Of a DNA stretch of 64,000 bases, positions 8,235 to 18,028 are shown piece after piece. How positions within the stretch are numbered: the stretch's first letter is position 1; every line of letters begins with the position of its first letter. Below the pieces are notes generated by a model. It searched no databases and was not told where the DNA came from. It worked only from the letters and a program-made list of their open reading frames with translations. A program made the position numbers and the translations under genes. This stretch comes from Iamia sp. SCSIO 61187 (GTDB taxonomy: Bacteria; Actinomycetota; Acidimicrobiia; Acidimicrobiales; Iamiaceae). Location of the stretch: assembly GCF_019443745.1 (NCBI RefSeq), contig NZ_CP050948.1:3910001-3974000 (forward strand), written 5' to 3'.

Positions 8235-9317
8235 CTACGCCGACCCAGCCTCGGCCGCCGGCAGCGGCGCGGAGCGAGGTGCTGTCCGCCTCCAGACGAG
8301 GTACGCGGCGGCCCCCAGGAGGATCTGGAGAAGGTAGGTGAGCGCCCGGTACACGAGCACGGCGGCAACAACGGGTGCACGCGTGCCGCCCGCCGCCGTG
8401 AGCCCGGTGGTGAGGGCCAGCTCGACGACGCCGAGCCCGCCGGGGCTGAAGGGCACGGCTGTCGCCAGGCGGGCGAACGCGAACACGGCGAGGATCTCGC
8501 TCCAGCCGACTTCCGCTGCTGGCACCCCCGTCGCTCGGAGCGAGGCCAGCAGGACGAGGAAGAGCGACAGGTGGCCGACCGCAGTCGCGGCCGTGAGCAG
8601 GTGCCAGCGGGTGGCCAGCAGGTCACCGGCGCGTGCCCGGAACCGGCGCATAGCGACGTCCCACCCCTGCGGCACCGGGCGGCGAAGGAGCCGCAGTGGT
8701 GGCGTGACGATCGCGGCGGCAACCAGCGCCACCCGGGAGGCGGCGGAATCAGTGCGCAGGGCGGCGGCAAGGACCGCGACGGCGCCCGCCAACCCGGCGA
8801 CACCGAGGGCGGCGGCGACGACGCGCGGCGTCTCGATGTCACCGTCGATGGCCAGCGCGGCCAGGGCGACGATCGGCAGGGCGAGCTTGGCGAAGTTGTT
8901 CCACACTCCGGTGATGACCATGGCCAACGTCGCCGAGGACCGGCGGTAGCCCCACGAGCGCAGCATCGAGTAGGTCAGCGCCACCGCCACGTAGCTGCCG
9001 GCCGGCACGGTGTTGGCGACCGCCGTCGGCGCGTGCGCGATCAGCGCGGCCCGCCGCAGACCGAGGTTCGGGACGGCCACCATCCACACCAGCCAGTAGG
9101 TGACGACGTTCCAGGTGGCCGCGACCGCGAGCACCCCTGCTCCCCGCCAACCGACGTGACCGACCGCGTGCCACACGTCCGCCGCCGAGGCGAGGCGGGG
9201 GAGCGCGAACCCGAACACCGCGACGACGACGCCGAGGGCGATCACCGTGCGCGCCCACCGGTTTGACGAGTGCGACCGTCGCCGGCTCGGCTCCGCAGGG
9301 CTCAACGCGAGGTCCAT
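8235..9317 (-). CDS. Flippase-like (YbhN / LPG-synthase TM domain) membrane protein
   Basis: Integral membrane protein of 360 residues with about eight helices, of the lysylphosphatidylglycerol-synthase TM / flippase-like superfamily. Typical elements are PAGSYVAVALTYSMLRSWG and, near the C-terminus, PFSPGGLGVVELALTTGL. It lies one base after the stop of the larger fusion gene upstream, which ends in a related domain, so the two probably form one transcription unit acting on envelope lipids or glycans. Confidence 0.85.
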   Translation of the reverse strand: MDLALSPAEPSRRRSHSSNRWARTVIALGVVVAVFGFALPRLASAADVWHAVGHVGWRGAGVLAVAATWNVVTYWLVWMVAVPNLGLRRAALIAHAPTAVANTVPAGSYVAVALTYSMLRSWGYRRSSATLAMVITGVWNNFAKLALPIVALAALAIDGDIETPRVVAAALGVAGLAGAVAVLAAALRTDSAASRVALVAAAIVTPPLRLLRRPVPQGWDVAMRRFRARAGDLLATRWHLLTAATAVGHLSLFLVLLASLRATGVPAAEVGWSEILAVFAFARLATAVPFSPGGLGVVELALTTGLTAAGGTRAPVVAAVLVYRALTYLLQILLGAAAYLVWRRTAPRSAPLPAAEAGSA

Positions 9318-9318
9318 G

Positions 9319-11727
9319 TCAGCAGCAGCCCTGCCGGCGCAGCCGCCGGTAGGCGAACGCAGCGGGGAGCAAGGGCAGCCAGTAGGTGACCGCCCGGAAC
9401 ACGATCACCGAGCCCACGGCGGGCGCGACGGAAACTCCGAGCACCATGAGCCCGGCCGCCAACGCCGGCTCGACGACGCCGAGCCCGCCGGGGAGCGGAC
9501 CGCCCACGGCCAGCGCCGAGGCCGCCAGGTAGAGGGCGACGGCGGCGGCCATCGGGACCGAGACCGACACCGCGTGCAGCGCAGCGAGGAACGTCGCGGC
9601 GAGCGACGCCGTGAGCGCAACCTGCCACGCCAGCAGATGCGCGCGGCGGCGGTCGCCGGCCAGGCCTCGAAGCAACCCGAGCCGCCGCACGGTCACCCGT
9701 ATCAGCGCGCGCCGGCTGGTGGGCAGCCAGCCCACCAGGCCCGCAGCGAGGGCGACGACGAGGCCGGCCACCACGACCGACGCCGGACGGGGAGGTTCGA
9801 CGAAGCGGAGCCCGGCGGCGAGCGCCGCCGCGCCGGCCCCGGCGAGGGCCACGGTGTGCACGGCGAGGCCGGCGGCGCGGGTGAGGTGTACTGCTTCCTC
9901 TGCTTCCCCGGTGCGCATGCCGGCGGCGCACAAATAGGCGGTGCTGACCTCGGTGCTCCCGTGGCCTCTGCGGGATCCTCGGGAGGCGAGTGTCGACGCG
10001 AGCTGGCTGGCCACCGTCCGGCCGAGCGCCAGCGGCCGTCCCGCAGCGGCGGTGAGGGCGAGGGCAGCGAACAAGTACTGCAGCGTCCCGGCTACGGCGG
10101 CGGCGACCAGCCAGCGCCAGCGGCTGTCGGCGAGCACCGACCCGACACCGGCGGCGCCGGCGGCACCGACCAGCAGGTGATGGGTGACGTACCCGCCGGC
10201 GGCGACGGCGAGGAGCTTGGCGGGACGCAGACGGACGCGCAGCAGCGAGCGCGGGTCGACCGGTACGCCGAGCCCGGCCATCGCGTGGTGGAGCGCGTCG
10301 AGGGCATTGGGATCGTCCGCGAGCCGGCGCCGGGTCGCGGTGGAGAGGGCGAGCGGCTGCAGGAACGGCGCCGCGTGCCGTAGCGCGTCAGCACCGACGG
10401 CAGCGAGGGCGGCGGCGACCGCCCGGGGAGCGCCGATGGCGGTCGCGGTCGAGGCGAGGAGCTCGGCGACGTCGCGAGCGAGCTGGTCGTCGGCCGCGCC
10501 CGATTGGGCGAAACCGAAGTCCACCAGCCACGCCCGGCCGTCGACCCCGATCACGACGTTGGCGAGGCGAAGGTCGCGATGGGCGACGCGGGCGGCCCGC
10601 AACGCCACCACCTGCCGCCAGATGTCGGCCAGCACCTCGTCTCCCAGGTTGCCGGCCGCAGACGCGTCGGTGCCGGCGACGCGCCGCTCGGCGAGGAGCC
10701 ACACGCCGTCGTCGGCCCCGGCGGTGGCGAGCAGCTCGGGCACGCGGGCCCCGGCTCGGGCGGCGGCGAGGAGCAGGTAGGCCTCGTGCTCGATCTGCTG
10801 CTTGGCGGTGGCGAGGGGCGCCTCGTCGCCGACCTCACGGAAGGCGAGCCATCGGCCGACCCGGAACAGCAGGTCGGCGTCGCGTTGGTCCCGGCCGACC
10901 GCCTTGACGAACACCTCCCCATCGGCGCCCTCACCCACGAACGGCACCGAACCCCGCGCATCCGCGTGGAGCGGGCGCACCGTCCGGACGTCGACCCCGA
11001 CCCGTGCCAGGCCGGCGAGAACGCTGTCGGCCGACGGGGGGTGAGCGACGGTCCCGCGCAAGAGATGCACGCCGGCGGCCAGCGCCCAGCCCAGGGCGAC
11101 GCCGCCGACGACGTCGAGAGGGAGGTGGGCGCCCGAGTAGACCCGTGCCGCGGCGACGAGCCACACCACTGCCCACAGCATCCGGCGGGTCCGGCGGCTC
11201 ACCTGGCTCGAGGCGACCGTCGCCAGTGCTGCGGCGACTGTGGCATGACCGGAGACGAACCCGTGCCCCGTGGTGGGAACGCCCCGCAGGATCACGTCCT
11301 CGATCAGGACGCCGGGTCGGCCCCGGTGGGCAAGGTCCTTGATGACCTTGGCCAGGACCCACGCAGCCACTCCGGCGAGCGTCAGGTCGACGGCCAACCG
11401 GCGGCGCCGGAGGACGACTGCGAGCGCCGCCGCGATCGGCACCGCGCCGATCCAGCCCGCCTGGGTGACGACACGCAGAGGCCCGTTGAGCCACCCGGGG
11501 AGGTCGTTCAGGAGCCGGAACGCGTCGCGCTCGGGGCGGGTGAGCACCCCGCCGCCGGCAACAACCGACAACCACCCCAACACCGCCAGCCCTGTGACCA
11601 CCCGGAAGATGTCGCCGGGGTGGCGGTAGCGCGCCGGCCGGGCGGGACGGACGCCAGGGCGCCGCGGAACGACCGACGGTACGTCCCCGATCGGGGCGTC
11701 GGAGGTCGCGGTCGAACCTCGGGCCAT
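9319..11727 (-). CDS. PAP2 phosphatase - protein-kinase-like - flippase-like fusion
   Basis: A three-domain membrane protein of about 802 residues. The N-terminal PAP2 lipid-phosphate phosphatase (about 70-215) has KDLAHRGRP, SGHATVAAA and SGAHLPLDVVGG, covering all three PAP2 motifs. The central aminoglycoside/Kdo-kinase-like domain has HRDLRLANVVI and LVDFGFA, the catalytic loop and metal-binding loop. The C-terminal flippase-like domain ends with GPLPGGLGVVEPALAAGL. ATG 11727 was preferred; the frame is open to 11805. The combination suggests dephosphorylation, phosphorylation and flipping of an isoprenoid or lipid intermediate at the membrane. Confidence 0.88.
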   Translation of the reverse strand: MARGSTATSDAPIGDVPSVVPRRPGVRPARPARYRHPGDIFRVVTGLAVLGWLSVVAGGGVLTRPERDAFRLLNDLPGWLNGPLRVVTQAGWIGAVPIAAALAVVLRRRRLAVDLTLAGVAAWVLAKVIKDLAHRGRPGVLIEDVILRGVPTTGHGFVSGHATVAAALATVASSQVSRRTRRMLWAVVWLVAAARVYSGAHLPLDVVGGVALGWALAAGVHLLRGTVAHPPSADSVLAGLARVGVDVRTVRPLHADARGSVPFVGEGADGEVFVKAVGRDQRDADLLFRVGRWLAFREVGDEAPLATAKQQIEHEAYLLLAAARAGARVPELLATAGADDGVWLLAERRVAGTDASAAGNLGDEVLADIWRQVVALRAARVAHRDLRLANVVIGVDGRAWLVDFGFAQSGAADDQLARDVAELLASTATAIGAPRAVAAALAAVGADALRHAAPFLQPLALSTATRRRLADDPNALDALHHAMAGLGVPVDPRSLLRVRLRPAKLLAVAAGGYVTHHLLVGAAGAAGVGSVLADSRWRWLVAAAVAGTLQYLFAALALTAAAGRPLALGRTVASQLASTLASRGSRRGHGSTEVSTAYLCAAGMRTGEAEEAVHLTRAAGLAVHTVALAGAGAAALAAGLRFVEPPRPASVVVAGLVVALAAGLVGWLPTSRRALIRVTVRRLGLLRGLAGDRRRAHLLAWQVALTASLAATFLAALHAVSVSVPMAAAVALYLAASALAVGGPLPGGLGVVEPALAAGLMVLGVSVAPAVGSVIVFRAVTYWLPLLPAAFAYRRLRRQGCC

Positions 11728-11890
11728 GGCACCAGCGTCCGCCTGACGACGCAGCTGCGCATCGGGGTGTCCTGCCGACCGGCGTTGCGGGATGACCGCA
11801 ACCAAGATCTGCGCTCGTCACCGATGGCCGCCACCCATCCCTTCCGTACGGTCGTAGCCACCTCGGATCAACGAAACGGGAGGCCTCGAC

Positions 11891-12595
11891 ATGGACTACG
11901 GCTACGGGCTTTGGGCCCTCGTCATCATCAACTCGGCGATCTTCATCATCTTCGCGCTCAGCTTCTTCCGGCCCGGCAACCGCCGTGACTGGAAGGCGAT
12001 GGGCGGCTTCACGGCGTTCGTCGTCGCCCTGTTCACCGAGATGTACGGGTTCCCGCTCACCATCTACCTCCTCACCAGCGCCTTCGGCAGCCGCTTCGAG
12101 TCGCTCACCCTCACCCACAACGGCGGCCACCTCTGGTCCGAGCTCATCGGCTGGCAGGGCGACCCACACATGAGCCCGTTCCACCTCGCCAGCTACCTGT
12201 TCATCGGCGGCGGCATGTGGGTGATCGTCGCCGCCTGGCGCGTGCTGTGGGCCTCCGCCCGCACCAACTCGCTGGCCACCACTGGTCCCTACGCCCAGGC
12301 GCGGCACCCGCAGTATGCCGGGTTCCTCGCCGTCATGGTCGGGTTCCTGCTCCAGTGGCCGACCCTGCCGACACTCGTGATGTTCCCGATCCTCGTCGGG
12401 GTGTACCGGCGCCTCGCCGTCGCCGAGGAGCGCAGCGTGCGGGAGGAGTTCACCGACACCTGGGACGCCTACGCTGCAACCACGCCGAGGTTCATCCCTC
12501 GCCGACTCGCCCGGGCGTCCTCCCCCACACCTCCCCGCGCCGAGCCGCTGGCCCGCCCGCCCCATGCTGAGTCGCACTCCGGGGCTTCACGGTGA
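11891..12595 (+). CDS. ICMT/PEMT-like integral membrane methyltransferase, copy 1
   Basis: A 234-residue membrane protein with about five helices. The methyltransferase signature of the isoprenylcysteine carboxyl methyltransferase family is near the C-terminus (GPYAQARHPQYAGF, then WDAYAATTPRFIP). ATG 11891 follows an ACGGGAGG ribosome site. It is closely similar to the protein at 34388-35053 (shared WKAMG, VEMYGFPLTIYLL-like, GGHLWSELIGW and SPFHLASY stretches). A third, broken C-terminal copy lies near 13.2 kb. The substrate is unknown. Confidence 0.87.
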   Translation: MDYGYGLWALVIINSAIFIIFALSFFRPGNRRDWKAMGGFTAFVVALFTEMYGFPLTIYLLTSAFGSRFESLTLTHNGGHLWSELIGWQGDPHMSPFHLASYLFIGGGMWVIVAAWRVLWASARTNSLATTGPYAQARHPQYAGFLAVMVGFLLQWPTLPTLVMFPILVGVYRRLAVAEERSVREEFTDTWDAYAATTPRFIPRRLARASSPTPPRAEPLARPPHAESHSGASR

Positions 12596-12828
12596 CGGTC
12601 ACCGCCGAGTGCTCAAGTCCGGCAGCGCAGCCGACGAGGCGCCGCAGCCTCGGCGGCCCACGAACGGGTTCCCCGCGGAGTGGTGCATCGACGAGGAGGC
12701 AACCCGCCCACGGCGAGCGACCCTGACCTCCCGCCCGCCCCCGTCCCGAACCGCCGCAAGGGTGCCCTCGACGAGCCGTCTGTGTGCAGCAAGATGGCGG
12801 CACGACCACGAGCTGAAGGAGACGACCG

Positions 12829-12971
12829 ATGGCCGTGAAGGACCCGGTGTGCGGCATGAGCATCGAGGAGGCGACGCGGTCGCCACCGCCGAGCACGGCG
12901 GCACGACCTACTACTTCTGCAGCGAGGACTGCGCCGAGCAGTTCGGCGATGATCCCGAGTCCTACACGTAG
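12829..12971 (+). pseudogene. YHS-domain protein with a one-base frameshift
   Basis: ATG 12829, with GAAGGAG upstream, begins MAVKDPVCGMSIEE. After a one-base loss near 12872 the next frame continues DAVATAEHGGTTYYFC, then SEDCAEQFGDDPESYT and a TAG stop. The reconstructed 48-residue protein has the KDPVCGM and FCS..C metal-binding motifs of YHS domains. It closely resembles the intact YHS gene at 45662-45808. Confidence 0.8.
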
Positions 12972-13170
12972 CGGCGTGGTCGCGCTCGCCGCGTCCAGCG
13001 CCATCCTCGCCGTCCTGATCGCCTCGGACCCGCTCGTGCTCGCGGGGAGGTGGTGGGTGGCGGCACGATCCGACCAGCCGGGTGACGGAACCCGAGCGGG
13101 TGCCGTTCGCCGGCTCCCTCCCCGCGTGCGCGCTTGGAACCGCTTCCACGCCCCGGCTGCACCGGCCCCT
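12972..13170 (+). pseudogene. NuoA-like fragment
   Basis: After a hydrophobic stretch (VVALAASSAILAVLIAS) two pieces in adjacent frames read PERVPFAG and VRAWNRFHA. These match the intact NuoA encoded at 45297-45659 (PERVPFLGG, then HAWSRFHARYY). Everything after the first helix and loop is missing. It follows a YHS gene, the same order as in the intact operon at 45.8 kb. Frames shift at least once. Confidence 0.5.
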
Positions 13171-13204
13171 GAGCGACCGCACAGAGGGAGTGACGGTGGC
13201 CGGC

Positions 13205-13360
13205 CCATCGACGCGAGGTCAAGCTGTTGGTCATGTTCCCTTCCCCGTTTGGCACCACCGACGCCTGGCCGTCGGAGGAGCACCCGGTGCGTGAGGGCTT
13301 CGGCCCCGCGTGGGATGCCTACGCTGCTGTGACGCCCCGGCTGGAACCCCACCCTCGGTC
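13205..13360 (+). pseudogene. ICMT-like C-terminal fragment (third copy)
   Basis: Two frames encode LLVMFPFPVWHHRRLAV and REGFGPAWDAYAAVTPRLEP. These match the last 45 or so residues of the ICMT-like proteins at 11.9 and 34.4 kb (MFPVLVWIYRRLSI, then WHAYAAATPRFLP). No membrane helices or RHPQYAG motif remain. It is a decayed duplicate, separated from the parent by the broken YHS and NuoA pieces. Confidence 0.6.
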
Positions 13361-13417
13361 GCTCACGGCTTCGGCGACAGGTGGCACCGCCGCTCCCGCA
13401 GTAGCGAAGTCCATCTG

Positions 13418-15453
13418 ATGCTCGGGACCGAGCCTGCCAACGCCGACGGGGCGGACTCAGCGTCTCCGTGCGTCGAGTCCGCGTGCAGCTGCGTACCGCC
13501 GTTGACCGCGCCCGCCGATCAAATCGCAACACTTCGGGACGTGATCGCCGCCGAGACGGAGCCGGTCGTGAGCCTCACCCACCTGCTACGGCTGTGCCGG
13601 GACGAGCATCCGACGCTGTGGGAGCACCACGCCGATCCCCGCTGCCGCGCCGCGTCGCCACCCTGGTGGGCCGAGCGGCGCAGGCGCTGCCGGAACCGGG
13701 GACGCAGTCGGTCATCACGGCGCCGGCACGCCAGTCGCTGGCCGCTGCGCTGGCACCCACCGCCGAAGCGCCCGCGGTGGTCGTCGCCCATGCACTCGCC
13801 GAACTGCTCGACACCTGCTTCGGCCACAGCTTCACCGACTGGTTCCGCCAGCGCAGCCCCTACCAGCCGGCGATCGGCGATCCGATCCCACTGGACCACC
13901 CGGACCTGCCCCGGATCATCGCCATGGCGCCGACCGCGCCGCCGTGGCGACTGGCCAACCGACTCGACGAGACCCGCCGGGTGCGCCTGGCCGGGGGGTG
14001 GACCACCCAGTTCCGAATCGTGTTCGACTACGGCCTCTTCGACGCCCTCGCCAGCCTGATCACCGAGAACACCGTGTTTGCAACCTGTCACCCGAACCAC
14101 GACCTGTCCGAATTCGAGCTGACTGGCGACCGTCAGGCGCCTGCGTTTCCCGTCCGGCCCGCCGACATGACGGTCCAGCGCGACCGCATCGACCGTCTGC
14201 TCGTCGAGGCCGCCGACGCCGGCGCGAGCGTGGTCGTGCTCCCCGAGCTGTGCGTGACCGAGGAGCTCGCCGGCGAACTCGAGCGGTGGGTCCGCCGGCC
14301 CGGCCCGTTGCGGCTGCTGGTGGCGGGCAGCTTCCACCACATCGACCCTGCGGAGCCGGCTCATCGCGCCAACCGGGCGCTGGCATGGGTGCGAGACCAC
14401 CCGGCGCCGCTCCTCCACGACAAGCACCCTCCGGCGGACCGGCCAGTCGTGGAGGACATCACGCCGGTCGGATGGCCGGAGCTGAGGATCTACGTGACGG
14501 CCGACGGTTGGCACCTGGTGATCGCCATCTGCCGCGACCTGCTCAACCCGCACGCGGTGCACGCCCTCACCGAAGCCGGCGCCAACCTGATTCTGGCCCC
14601 CTCGATGAGCGAAACCCTCATCCCGTTCGGCGGTCCCGTCGCCCAGCTCGTCGGCGCCAGCCAGGCGCTCGTCGCCGTGGCCAACAACCCCGCCGACTGG
14701 TCCGACATCGACCACCCCCACGACGGCCAGCAGCCCGCCCGAGCGCTGTTCGGCCACCCCGGGTTCGGTCGGCAGACGCGGCTCGTACAAGCGCCCGACG
14801 AGGACCTGGGCCTCGCCTTCCTGCGAGTGGGCGTCGGACAGGTCGGCTGGCATCCCGCCCGTTCGGAACGAGCCGGCACCGTCGCGGCCGAGGCTGCCGC
14901 CGCCTCCGACGACCCACCCCCACAGTGGCTGGCCGGGCTCCACGGGCTCGCCGCCCCGACCTCAGCGTCGACACCCACCTCGGTCACCCTCCGCGCCGCC
15001 GCGGTGTTGGTCGTGGTCACCGACGGGCCGGGCGGACCCCACGTGCTGCTCACCGGCCGCGCCCCCGACCTGACGCACTACCCGGACCAACTGGTCTTCC
15101 CGGGCGGCGCCGCCGACCCCGATGATTGCGGCCCGGTGGACACGGCGCTGCGCGAAGCACGAGAGGAGACGGGCCTCGACGCCGGCAGCGTGCAGGTCAT
15201 CGGGATCCTCCCACCCTTCGGCCTGCCCGAAAGCGGCTTTCTCGTGACCCCCGTGCTCGCGTGGTCGAAACGACCGCTGTTCGTCCACCCCGCCAACCCG
15301 GCCGAGGTCACCACGATCCAAACAGTCCTCGTCGGCGCCGCGCGCGTCGGTGGTGAGGCGGGCACGACCCCATCCGAGCCCGAAGTGGCCACCGTCGGGG
15401 TGATGACCGGCACCATCCTCGACCTGCTGGCAGCCCGCGTCGCCCGCAGGTGA
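13418..15453 (+). CDS. Nitrilase-family hydrolase fused to a NUDIX (CoA-diphosphatase-like) domain; one N-terminal frameshift
   Basis: The first 70 or so codons from ATG 13418 (CVPPLTAPADQIATLRDV) lie in one frame. A shift near 13640 then moves to the long frame ending at 15453. The central carbon-nitrogen hydrolase domain has the Glu-Lys-Cys triad (VVLPELCVTEE, LLHDKHPP, VIAICRDLLN). The C-terminal NUDIX domain (about the last 160 residues) has LVFPGGAADPDD followed by ALREAREETGL, resembling CoA diphosphatases. Pairing these two hydrolases in one chain is unusual. Whether the shift is real or a sequence error decides if the gene is functional. Confidence 0.8.
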
Positions 15454-15648
15454 AGCCGCGTTCAACGCCAGCCGCGGTGTTTGTGGAGCGGAAAGGCGGC
15501 ACAGGCGCGGCGCGCAGCGGCGGGCGTTGGCGTGGCGGGGTGTCGGACGTTCCGACGAGATTCCCCCGGCTGACTTAGCCGTGACCTATCCACTTCGACG
15601 GCTCACCATCGCCCGGGACGGCCGCCCCGCGCCCGCCTGAGCAGGGCA

Positions 15649-16330
15649 TCAGCGGGGCCTACGGATTCGAGAGTCGGCTCGGACAGCCTGGGCGATCTCC
15701 AGATCTTCCCGAGCACCGATGACGAAGACTCGGACTCGCTCGTCGCCGGTGAGCTCACAATCGACTCGTGCGATTGGCGTTGGCCCGGTCGTCGATCGAC
15801 ACTTCGAGGAAGCGGAGGCCGGCGAGGGCAGGCAGACGGATCTGGGGCGCGTGCTCGCGCCGCCGCTGAACACGAGCGCGTCGATGCCGGCGCAGGCGGC
15901 GGCCATGGCAGCGATCCCTGCGACGAGCCGGTGGACGTAGACGGCGAGGGCGAGTTCGGCCGCTTGATCGCCGGCCGCGGATCGTTCCAGCACGGTCCGC
16001 ATGTCGGGGGTGCCGGCGAGGGCGTCGAGGCCGGACTGGTGTTCGAGGCGGTCGTGGATCTCGTTTGTGGTGAGCCCTGCGTGGAGCTGGAGCCACAGTA
16101 CAAGGCCGGGGTCGCGCTGCCGGAGCGTGTCGCCATCATCAGACCGTCGAGTGGCCAGAATCCTATGGTGGGGTCGACGCAGCGGCCATCAACGGCAGCG
16201 GCAAGGGATGCTCCGGCGCCGAGGTAGCACGTGACGATCCTCAGGGGTCCCTCCGTTGCGCCGAGCATCTGTGCGGCTCGTCGTGAGGTCGACGCATGGG
16301 CGGTCCGTGAAAGCCGTACTAGCGGGCGGG
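15649..16330 (-). pseudogene. ackA: Acetate kinase, N-terminal half deleted and frameshifted
   Basis: The leftward reading starts in mid-protein at YGFHG, continues in another frame through AAQMLGATEGPLRIVTCYLG, DGLMMATRSG and ALVFSGGAS, and ends with FVIGAREDLEIAQAV, a normal acetate kinase C-terminus. At least three frames are used. Intact enzymes are about 400 residues; the first 180 or so are absent because the gene is joined directly to a truncated phosphoketolase. In intact form it would convert acetyl phosphate to acetate and ATP. Confidence 0.8.
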
Positions 16331-17497
16331 GACGTCGACGGCCCGGGCCCGGTGGTCCGGCAGCACGAGGTCGCGGAGGAGCCGGCCACCGTTGCCGTGC
16401 AGGTCGGCGCCCATGCGCCGGTCACCGCTCGGTGCGAGGGCGCGTACCGCGTCGACCGGGAGCCCGCCCGTGTCGAACAGCTCCTCGGGCCGGTAGCTGC
16501 GCAACCACGCTTCGAGCGCGGCGAGGTGGTCGGGGCGTTCGGCCAGGCCTGCGAGGGGCACCTGGTGCGAGCGGACTTTGCCCTCGACGGCGACCCCGTC
16601 GACCTCCTTCGGGCCGGTCCAGCCCTGGGGTGCGCAACACGATCAGCGGCCACCGCTGTCGGACCGATCACCCCATTGCGCCAGGCGGTCTGGATGCGAG
16701 CGATCTCGTCGAGCGCGACGTCGAGGGTCGCCGCCTCTGTTGGTGCATCGCTTCTGGGTTGTCGCCGCTCACGACAAGGGGCAGGTAGCCATAGCCCTCG
16801 AGCAGGCGGTGCAGCTGGTCGTCGGGGATCCGGGCGAGCACGGTGGGGTTGGCGATCTTGTAGCCGTTGAGGTGCGGCACGGGCAGCACGGCCCCGTCGG
16901 TCGCGGGGCTGAGGAACTTGTTGGAGTGCCATGACACGGCCAGGTTGCCCGTCTCGGCCTCGCCGTCGCCGACCACGCAACACACGATCAGGTCCGGGTT
17001 GTCGAGGGCGGCCCCATGGGCGTGAACGAGCGAAGAGCCGAGCTCGCCCCCTTCGTTGATCTAGCCTGGCGTCTCGGGGGCGGCGTGCGACGGTATGCCG
17101 CCGGGGAACGAGAACTGGCGGGCCAGCTCGGCGAGCCCGACGACGTTGCGTGTGACGTCGGGGTACAGGTCGGTGTAGGTGCCCTCGAGGTAGGTGTTGG
17201 CGACCATGGCGGGCCCGCCGTGGCCGGGGCCGCAGACGTAGAGCACGTCGAGATCCCGGGCGAGGATGGCCCGGTTGAGGTGGGCGTAGACGAAGTTGAG
17301 CTCGGGACAGGTTCCCTAGTGGCCCAGGAGCCGGGGCTTGACGTGCTCGAGCCGTAGGGCTTGCGCAGGAGCGGGTTGGCGAGCAGGTAGATCTGAGCGG
17401 CCGACAGGTAGTTGGCCGCCGTCCACCAGCTGTCGACGCGCGCGAGATCGCCGGCTGCCAGAGGCGGCTGCTCCGCGAGCTTCGCTGGCTCGGTCAT
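16320..17497 (-). pseudogene. xfp: Phosphoketolase, C-terminal half deleted, frameshifts and two in-frame TAG codons
   Basis: ATG 17497 starts MTEPAKLAEQ, then WWTAANYLSAAQIYLLANP, typical of Xfp. After a frameshift near 17355 one frame runs from LEHVKPRLLGH through [18 protein letters not shown] and [19 protein letters not shown]. It is interrupted only by TAG at 17316-17318 (usually Trp) and TAG at 17061-17063. Two more shifts occur near 16750 and 16640. The protein stops at about residue 400 of the usual 790 and meets the acetate kinase remnant. Intact Xfp makes acetyl phosphate for AckA. Confidence 0.85.
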
Positions 17498-17559
17498 CGA
17501 GGGATCCTCCAGAGGACGATGGCGGGGCGGTCGCCGGGCGGCGAAAGGCAGGCGCCGGG

Positions 17560-17960
17560 CAGGGGCCGTGCGTCCAGCCGAGCGCGTCTCGCATACAGTC
17601 ACTGAGGTCCTCGCCCACCCGGTCGCTGGCCAGCCACGCCCCGGCGCCGCCGGCACGGGCGGCGTGCTCGTAGGCCGGGTCCGGTTCGGGGCCGATCACC
17701 ACGACCCGCTGTGCGGGGAACGATCCGAGCAGCTCGCGGCAGCACCGCGGGAAGTCGCTGGCGTCAACGATGACCAGATCGCGCAGGGGACGCGGCGATC
17801 CGATGGGCGAGGTCGGCGCGCTCGGTGATGGCATCGACCTGCCCGCAGGCGTGGTCGCGCGTGAGGAGCTCGACGATCAGGCTTTCCCAGGCCGCAGTGT
17901 GCCACTGCGACGGCGACGGACGACGCCGGCGCACACGGGGCACCCCACCTGGTCATCCAT
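17560..17960 (-). pseudogene. Degenerate response-regulator receiver-like sequence
   Basis: Leftward frames give LIVELLTRDHACGQVDAI, then, after a shift near 17790, DLVIVDASDFPRC, AQRVVVIGPEPDP and GAGAWLASDRVGEDL. The alternation of hydrophobic strands with the DLVIVDA strand resembles a receiver domain without an output domain. The frameshift and lack of a clear start suggest decay. It lies just upstream of the phosphoketolase remnant and just downstream of an intact response regulator gene. Confidence 0.4.
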
Positions 17961-18028
17961 GCCGGCGATCGTGTCGCTCCGCGCCGCAGGTGACATCCGG
18001 ACGGACTACCGATCGACATTGCGGCGGC

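Noticed and set aside
6347-17318. Amber recoding as the main explanation of the internal TAG codons
   Set aside because: The same genes also contain frameshifts and deletions, and TAG is used as the normal stop of several intact genes, so decay is simpler.
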